Below are positions 56,485-61,922 of a DNA stretch of 61,922 nt, in pieces. Numbering within the stretch: position 1 is the stretch's first letter; each line of letters opens with the position of its first letter. Source of the stretch: Rhizophagus sp. LPA8_4_AMF (Eukaryota > Glomeromycota > Glomeromycetes > Glomerales > Glomeraceae); assembly GCA_021464525.1 (NCBI GenBank), contig JADRCO010000056.1:1-61922 (forward strand), written 5' to 3'. A model generated the notes under the pieces. That model saw nothing but the letters and a program-made list of their open reading frames with translations, was not told the origin of the DNA and made no database searches. Both the position numbers and the translations under genes were made by a program.

Positions 56485-57892
56485 TTACGAAAGAAACGTC
56501 AATTTATAATTATGATTATCCATAATCTTCTTCTTATCTTCTGTGAGCAGAGTCTTGACACTTCCATATGAACAACTCACAATCATTGGATATCCAATAT
56601 CACTCTGAAAACTGCATAAAAATTTCGAAAGCTGATAATTGCAAGTCAGTGTTACGCCTGTTAGTGTAGGGTCAGAACTGACAAGTCGCAGAGTGCCCTT
56701 CTTTTTTCCAAAGCGGAATGCCACTTGTTCATCCCAGGTGAACCAACAAATGCTCTTGAACATTATACCTTTCGCAATATATGTTAGTGCTTTGGTATCC
56801 TCAACGTAAGGTCTTGTTTGTGTCGCAATCGTTTTTGTTGATGAAACTGCCGTAGAAGAACTAGAAATGTTACCGCTGGAACTGACGGGTTCTACAAAGT
56901 CAAACATTTCCGGAAACTCAATAACATAATTAATGTTATCAATAAACTTTGTCTTGCTGCCATCGAGTCCCGTAATAATCCTTTCAGACGGAGAAAAGGG
57001 ACTCTTGAGAGCTATAGGGTATCCTGAAAATGTTGGCGAATAATGATGAGTGTAGGCTTTTCCGAGCTCATACTCACAATACAGCGACACACTTGACAGT
57101 CGCGGTTCCACACTACTAATTCTGCATACACCCTTCGTTGTATTAATGAAGACACACTCATTAAGAGGAAAGTGCGAAAGACTCCTAGATATTAAGCCCT
57201 GGATAAGGTAGGTTAGGCTCTTTGGGTCTGCAGAAAAGTTTGTAGTTTGCGTACCTATGGATTTTTTGGGTAATGGAGGTAATATGGAAATTTTATCGTT
57301 GGTGCTTTCTTGTTCGCTCTTGAGTAGTTCAATCTTCCCTAAACTTTTATGTAATTCCTCATCGTCATCCTTAAGTGGATAAGTTCCTTATTAGAGAGAG
57401 GAATTAAAGTTAGTTTATAATCGTATAAAACTACCAGAATAGTTAGTATTGAAATACCCGGTAAAACATTGTTGTTGGTGTATTCCTCATCTTCATCCGT
57501 AAGTGGATAAGTTCCTTAGAGAACGGAACTAGAATTAATTTTTAAGTCTTATAAATTGAAAAGTCTGCGGTTACACGTAAAATACCTGGCAAAATTTTTT
57601 TACTGTTGTATTCTTTTAAAACTTGTTTCAAACTACGGTATGAGAACAAACACTTCGAAGGGTCTTTTAGTGTCTCAGCTACTTTAACTAATCTTCTTGA
57701 TGGACCAATTTTCAAACCACAACGTTCAAATTCTTCTTTAGTCATATTAGTGAAATCAAAACCAGTTATTTTTTCTCTGCGAAGAATTTCAAAGTCATCA
57801 TCATCGAATTTTAGGTCCTGTCCTTGTAAAAAAATAATAAGGGTATCGATATCCCAGTTTTCAACTGGAAGAGAATCAATTTCAGAGGGCAT
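56485..57892 (-). CDS. SAM-domain protein with duplicated C-terminal domain, three exons
   Basis: Exons: 57892-57586, 57514-57458 and 57386-56485, with GT..AG borders and phase 1 at both introns, giving about 421 residues. Residues 5-75 form a sterile alpha motif domain (PVENWDIDTLIIFLQGQDLK, EKITGFDFTNMTKEEFERCG, PSRRLVKVAETLK), a protein- or RNA-binding fold. Exon 2 encodes GTYPLTDEDEE; exon 3 starts with the near-copy GTYPLKDDDEE. Exon 3 holds two related segments, one around SSVEPRLSSVSLYCEYELG, the other around SSDPTLTGVTLTCNYQLS, each preceded by a TQT linker and a KSLTYLIQG/KALTYIAKG word. No enzyme motif. The start ATG fits the SAM N-terminus. Related Rhizophagus SAM proteins usually have other C-termini, so this may be a lineage-specific arrangement. 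Confidence 0.8.
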
Positions 57893-58667
57893 AAGTGAAT
57901 AAGAGATTTATTTGGAAGTTATGAGGAAATGAATTTTTTTTTTTATGATGTTGTACATTAAGTACAGATTGCGTATTTCGGCAAAAAATTTTCCGATCAA
58001 GCCGATCATTTGAGTTTTGTTAAATATTGTGATATTAAGATTGTACTATTGTTGAGTTACACCTTTTCCTTTAATCTTTAAATGTGTAAATTGTGTAAAA
58101 AAATAAATAAATAAATAAAATAAATGAATTTACTTTTTTAATTAATTATTATAACTTGCAATAATTGATATAGAAAGTAAAGCACATTGCGGTCATATGA
58201 TTATTATATTAATGTTCTATTTATATAATTATTTTCTTATATTCATTATTCTATTTTATTTTTTCGTTTTCTTTACAATATATCATTTTTTTAAAACATT
58301 ATTTCTGTTAAGCAAAAGAATTTAGGTTTGGTTTAAAGGACATTATTGTAACACGAAATACATGACGATATTTAATCATGTGACAATTATTCGGAATCCT
58401 TATAAACTATAGGATGTATTTTTATATATTTAAGTCAAAAACCAAGATCAATTAAATAATTTTTAAAAAAAGATTTACCATTTTTAATGAAAAATCAATA
58501 AAAAGAAACAAAGAAAAAAAATTTGCAATGATGAGCCAGAATATCATAGTTCAATTATTAATTATTTACATCGTTAATAATAATATTAACCAATTTTATA
58601 ATTTTATTTATAAACATATTATTTAAGAGAAAAGAAAAGAAAAGAAATAAAAACGTGAAATTTAATA
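57893..58667. other. gene-free stretch upstream of the SAM gene
   Basis: AT-rich, with the presumed promoter of the SAM-domain gene at its left edge. Nothing else recognised. Confidence 0.4.
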
Positions 58668-58825
58668 TGGGTTCTTTGCTAGGAAAATGACCTTCTGAGA
58701 ATTTTTTAACTTAATTTTAAAGTTAATCTCATTTTAGTCTATTTGTTTTGAAAAATGAAGAACAATGAAAATCTCAATTTTTATTGAAAAGTTCTCAGAA
58801 GGTCATTTTCCTAGCAAACAACCCA
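58668..58825. mobile_element. Tc1/mariner-like MITE with 40-base inverted repeats
   Basis: It begins TGGGTTCTTTGCTAGGAAAA and ends TTTTCCTAGCAAACAACCCA. The inverted repeats continue over TGACCTTCTGAGAA and its complement. TA flanks both sides (58666-67 and 58826-27). 158 bases, no coding frame. The near-perfect ends mean a recent insertion. Confidence 0.8.
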
Positions 58826-59820
58826 TATATCTAAATCAATCTTGTTAGGAATTATAAAAAAAAGGAATTAAAAAAAATTCAAGCAAATTTGAAGTAATAA
58901 ATTTAGAGGAAAAAAGAACGAATATATAAAATAGAAAATATATTAAAAAGTTCACCTTTTTTTCATTCACTATATGACTTAATAATAATTATTAAAATTA
59001 TTTTGGTAGGCCTATAACTATGTGAATAGATTTCCATTCAGTTGGATCATCTGTTATAACCTCCAAGAATTTAATACTGCCATGCACTTTAATAAATCAA
59101 TTACAGTGCGAGGCTATGAAGATAAAATCAATCATGAGATTCGTGAAACTCGGTTTCGTACGAAAAAATTAACGTTAGTAATTGAGAAGTTATTGTATTC
59201 CACTTTATGTATTTTTTGGCTACTCAACTATAAAAATAATAATACATCAATCCATTTGAGGTTAATTCATATGTTAGTTTTGAAATAATATTTTATGATT
59301 CAATCCTCTAAGCAAATGAGGTTATAATTTACCACTTGGGTGATCGAAAGATTCAATAAACAAATTTTGTCGAAGGAATTATTAATGATTTAATAAATGA
59401 TTTTATAGGTAATTATAAAATATAATAATAGATAAATGGAAATCATAGTCGTGCCAATCCATTAAAGTATGGAGCTTCAAACCTTTGGTGTTTAATTGTT
59501 GTAAAAACGATTCGTTCAGTATTGTTCCGTCTTGACAATTTTTTTTTTTAAATTTTCAATTTGTTTCATGATAAAGTTTTATGATTGTGAAATATAATTC
59601 ATACTTTTTATAAGAACTTAATTCATTACAAACATTTATTTACTAATAAATTACACGTGTAAAGAAGAACAATTGTTTACGCTTATTAAGTAAAATTTTG
59701 AACTTTGTAAGCTTATAATCATTTCTATTTATTACAATTCGTTCCTAAATATACTGCTTATGATAAAATAATAAAATTAAAAATGCTAACATTATTACAA
59801 ATGTAATAAACACGTAATAT
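58826..59820. other. gene-free stretch
   Basis: An 88-codon frame at 59022 (INHEIRETRFRTKKLTLVIE in its middle) has some protein-like character but no recognised family; not called as a gene. Confidence 0.35.
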
Positions 59821-61312
59821 TCATATCTTATTATCCATATCCATTATATTTGTTAAAAGATCATATCTAAAATCTTTTAGTTTTCCATTATTTTTATATT
59901 TATTAATCAAATTTTCATAATGTTCTACTTTTCCTTCATAAATATAACTGTATATAACAATGGAAAGTGCATAACCTCTCCATTTTTCTAAGAATTCTTC
60001 CAGAACTTCCAAAGAACAACTAAATTTATAATAAAATTTAATTTCTCTTAAATTAGTTGGAGACGATCTAATTAATATTTGTAATAATTCTTCTTCATAT
60101 TCATAAGTTGAACCATCATCATCAAGTTGTCACCAATTATAACTAATAATAATAACTTTAAATTTTTACAAACTTTTAGCAATTTTTCAAATTCAATAAA
60201 ATGTTGCTTTGATGGTGAAAATGCAAGATACAAATATTCGATAGAAGGACAATTTTAATGAATTTTACGAATAAGAATGAGAGAATCTTCACTAAGGTTA
60301 CCTACATAACTAAAATGTCTACGAGGTTGTATTAAAAATTTCTTTAGATGTCCTCCGCTATTTTCAATTATAATAGAAGATGCTGTTAAATCGAAATCAT
60401 GTATTTTAAATGTCTCAAGATCACGATAGGTACACATTTTTAATTGTTCTATACTAGAATGTTGAAAATTATTAACTGTTAATGATTTTAGTTTATGAAG
60501 TTTTGGTAGTACCTTATATAATGTGGGACCAACTCGTTTAAAGTGTATATTCAAATGTTTGATAGTATTTGCCTTTTTTTCTAATGCAAGAAAAATTTCT
60601 TCTGCTCTAGAAATACCGTAAGACTGGTAAGAATAATTCCTCTCTTTCCATTCAAAATACTCCAAGTTCTTCTGAACTTCAATTAATTCAGCAATTCCAA
60701 GATTAACTTTTGTTTCTATATCATTAACAATGATGAGTCGTCGTATACGTTGAGAAATACGTGCTATATCATAAAAATGTGAGGAATCGACATTTGTATT
60801 ACATATTAATTTATAAAGTGATTCAAATAGAAGCTTGTCCTTTGGTAAATAAAAATTTCGATATTGGTATACAATTGTTCTCATGTCCAAATATTTCAAT
60901 TCTGTACATTTCTTCATAATGATATCATAATAAAAAAATTGTTGCAAAATCAATTGATTATATCCTGAAAAATTTTTAATAGAAATTATAGTATTAATAA
61001 TATTTGTATTAATACTTTTACAAAATGATAGATAATCAAACGAAAGTGATTGATATGAAAATGATGGTAATTGGATTCCTTGTCTCATTAAGAATTCTTT
61101 AATATCTTCAGATAAATAAGAAGCAATAATCATAAATAAATAATTTTTATTATAATATTTAATATTACATAATGCCAAGGATTTTTCCATAAAATTGGGA
61201 TCACAATTTCACACCAAAGTCTATTAACCATTAAACATGAAAAGAGGGATTTTGAATTATCTTGTAATTCATTAAATATTATGAAAAGAATATCTTTAAT
61301 TAGTTTTGACAT
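59821..61312 (-). pseudogene. F-box-like/LRR-like gene broken by two frameshifts and a stop
   Basis: Starts at 61312 with the F-box segment (LMVNRLWCEIVIPILWKNPW), nearly the same as the gene at 1302. The frame shifts near 61175, just after NPW, and resumes as YYNKNYLFMIIASYLSEDIK through to IRKIH. TAA follows at about 60255-60257, then NCPSIEYLYLAFSPSKQHFI continues in the same frame. A second frameshift sits in the GATGATGAT run near 60120, and the C-terminus (SLEVLEEFLEKWRG to MDMDNKI) ends at 59821. Total length and order match the plus-strand paralogue. The likely role was an SCF adaptor; the present copy is dead unless parts are translated separately. Confidence 0.8.
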
Positions 61313-61922
61313 TCTTTAATAAAATAATCTTTTATAACTACTGATTTATTGTTTAAAATATAATTTTTAGTAATATTGAAATATTTTAAAAAATAATATT
61401 GTGTTAAAATAAATTCACCAAATATATAATGAAATACCGGGGGAGTAAACTTCCCAAGTAATGTTTCACATTACGCCAAATGTCTTGATCTGATCTACCA
61501 ATTTTATCCTAGTATTTGTATCGCTTATACCATGTGATTTTGCAAATTGTATCACAATGGCGTTACAAGGTTTACGTCTTTTATTTATGATGTTTACTTG
61601 TTATCACCTATATATATATTTCTGTATTTTGAAGGCATGATGCGATCGCGCGTCGATTATGTGATCTCTGCAGAAGATGTGACATTCGGTGTGATTCCCT
61701 AATTGTCACACATTAATCGTCACGCCCCTCCGCATATCGAAAACTTAATTGTTTTTTTTTACAAGAACAATTTACAATACTTTAATAATTATTTTGTAAT
61801 ACTTTGATAATAATAACACTATACATTATATTTAAGAATTTAGAAATAAAATTTATTATATTTTATATGTCATTAGCTGTGTACTAGTTGCATCATTGAT
61901 ATCCAGGGCACCTACTATGGCA
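61313..61922. other. gene-free end of the window
   Basis: AT-rich, with CACCTATATATATATTTCTG near 61606 resembling a hAT-like MITE end, but no matching partner. A GC-richer patch lies at 61636-61735 (GCGATCGCGCGTCG). No gene. Confidence 0.35.

Noticed and set aside
58981..59330. Protein gene at 59022-59288
   Set aside because: 88 codons without recognised family, near stop-rich DNA; support is too weak.
1..61922. tRNA or rRNA genes
   Set aside because: No cloverleaf with conserved box A/box B elements and no rRNA-like conserved stretch was found by eye; a tRNA scan would be needed to exclude a diverged one.

Overview
The window looks like nuclear DNA of an arbuscular mycorrhizal fungus of the Rhizophagus/Glomus type (Glomeromycotina). 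I infer this from the very AT-rich sequence, many short introns with GT..AG borders, and the protein families present: F-box-like proteins with the VNRxWC motif, BTB-BACK-TLDc proteins, TKL-like kinases with an HRDLHxGN loop, SAM-domain proteins and ZNFX1-type helicase pieces. No rRNA, tRNA, CRISPR array or bacterial-type operon was seen. Family names come from recall of these families and could not be searched here.

Layout. 1-9.5 kb: an F-box fossil (370-665), an F-box gene broken by one in-frame TGA (1302-2792), an unassigned coding fossil (3030-3462, minus), short inverted-repeat elements and a decayed jacalin-like lectin (7829-8355). 9.5-11.1 kb: an intact F-box/LRR-like gene. 11.1-14.6 kb: no intact gene, with coding-like scraps of an old element. 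14.7-17.0 kb: a six-exon beta-trefoil + BTB + BACK + TLDc gene, then a BTB scrap. 17.5-20.7 kb: a chimeric gene joining a ZNFX1-like N-terminal region to a BTB-BACK-TLDc protein; a second, more damaged copy lies at 34.86-38.0 kb. 21-27 kb: a dense nest of non-autonomous elements plus kinase and F-box fossils. 27.3 and 46.1 kb: paralogous genes with a conserved N-terminus and an Asn/Gln-rich repetitive C-terminus. 29.8-32.5 kb (minus): an 11-exon gene of unknown function with consistent splice phases. 38-40.5 kb: a tandem array. 41.3 kb: an ion-transport-domain fossil. 48.35-51.8 kb (minus): an eight-exon kinase gene with four extra, degenerate kinase N-lobe modules in tandem before a complete kinase. 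53.8-54.5 kb: fossil of the C-terminal end of a ZNFX1-like helicase. 56.5-57.9 kb (minus): a SAM-domain gene with a duplicated exon-intron unit. 59.8-61.3 kb (minus): a second broken F-box gene.

The genes do not form a pathway. Most belong to expanded signalling and ubiquitin-adaptor families (F-box, BTB, kinase, SAM) shaped by duplication, fusion and decay among many small transposons. The most unusual gene is the kinase with serial N-lobes; next is the duplicated ZNFX1-N/BTB-TLDc fusion, in which both copies use a splice junction that keeps the reading frame across the fusion point.
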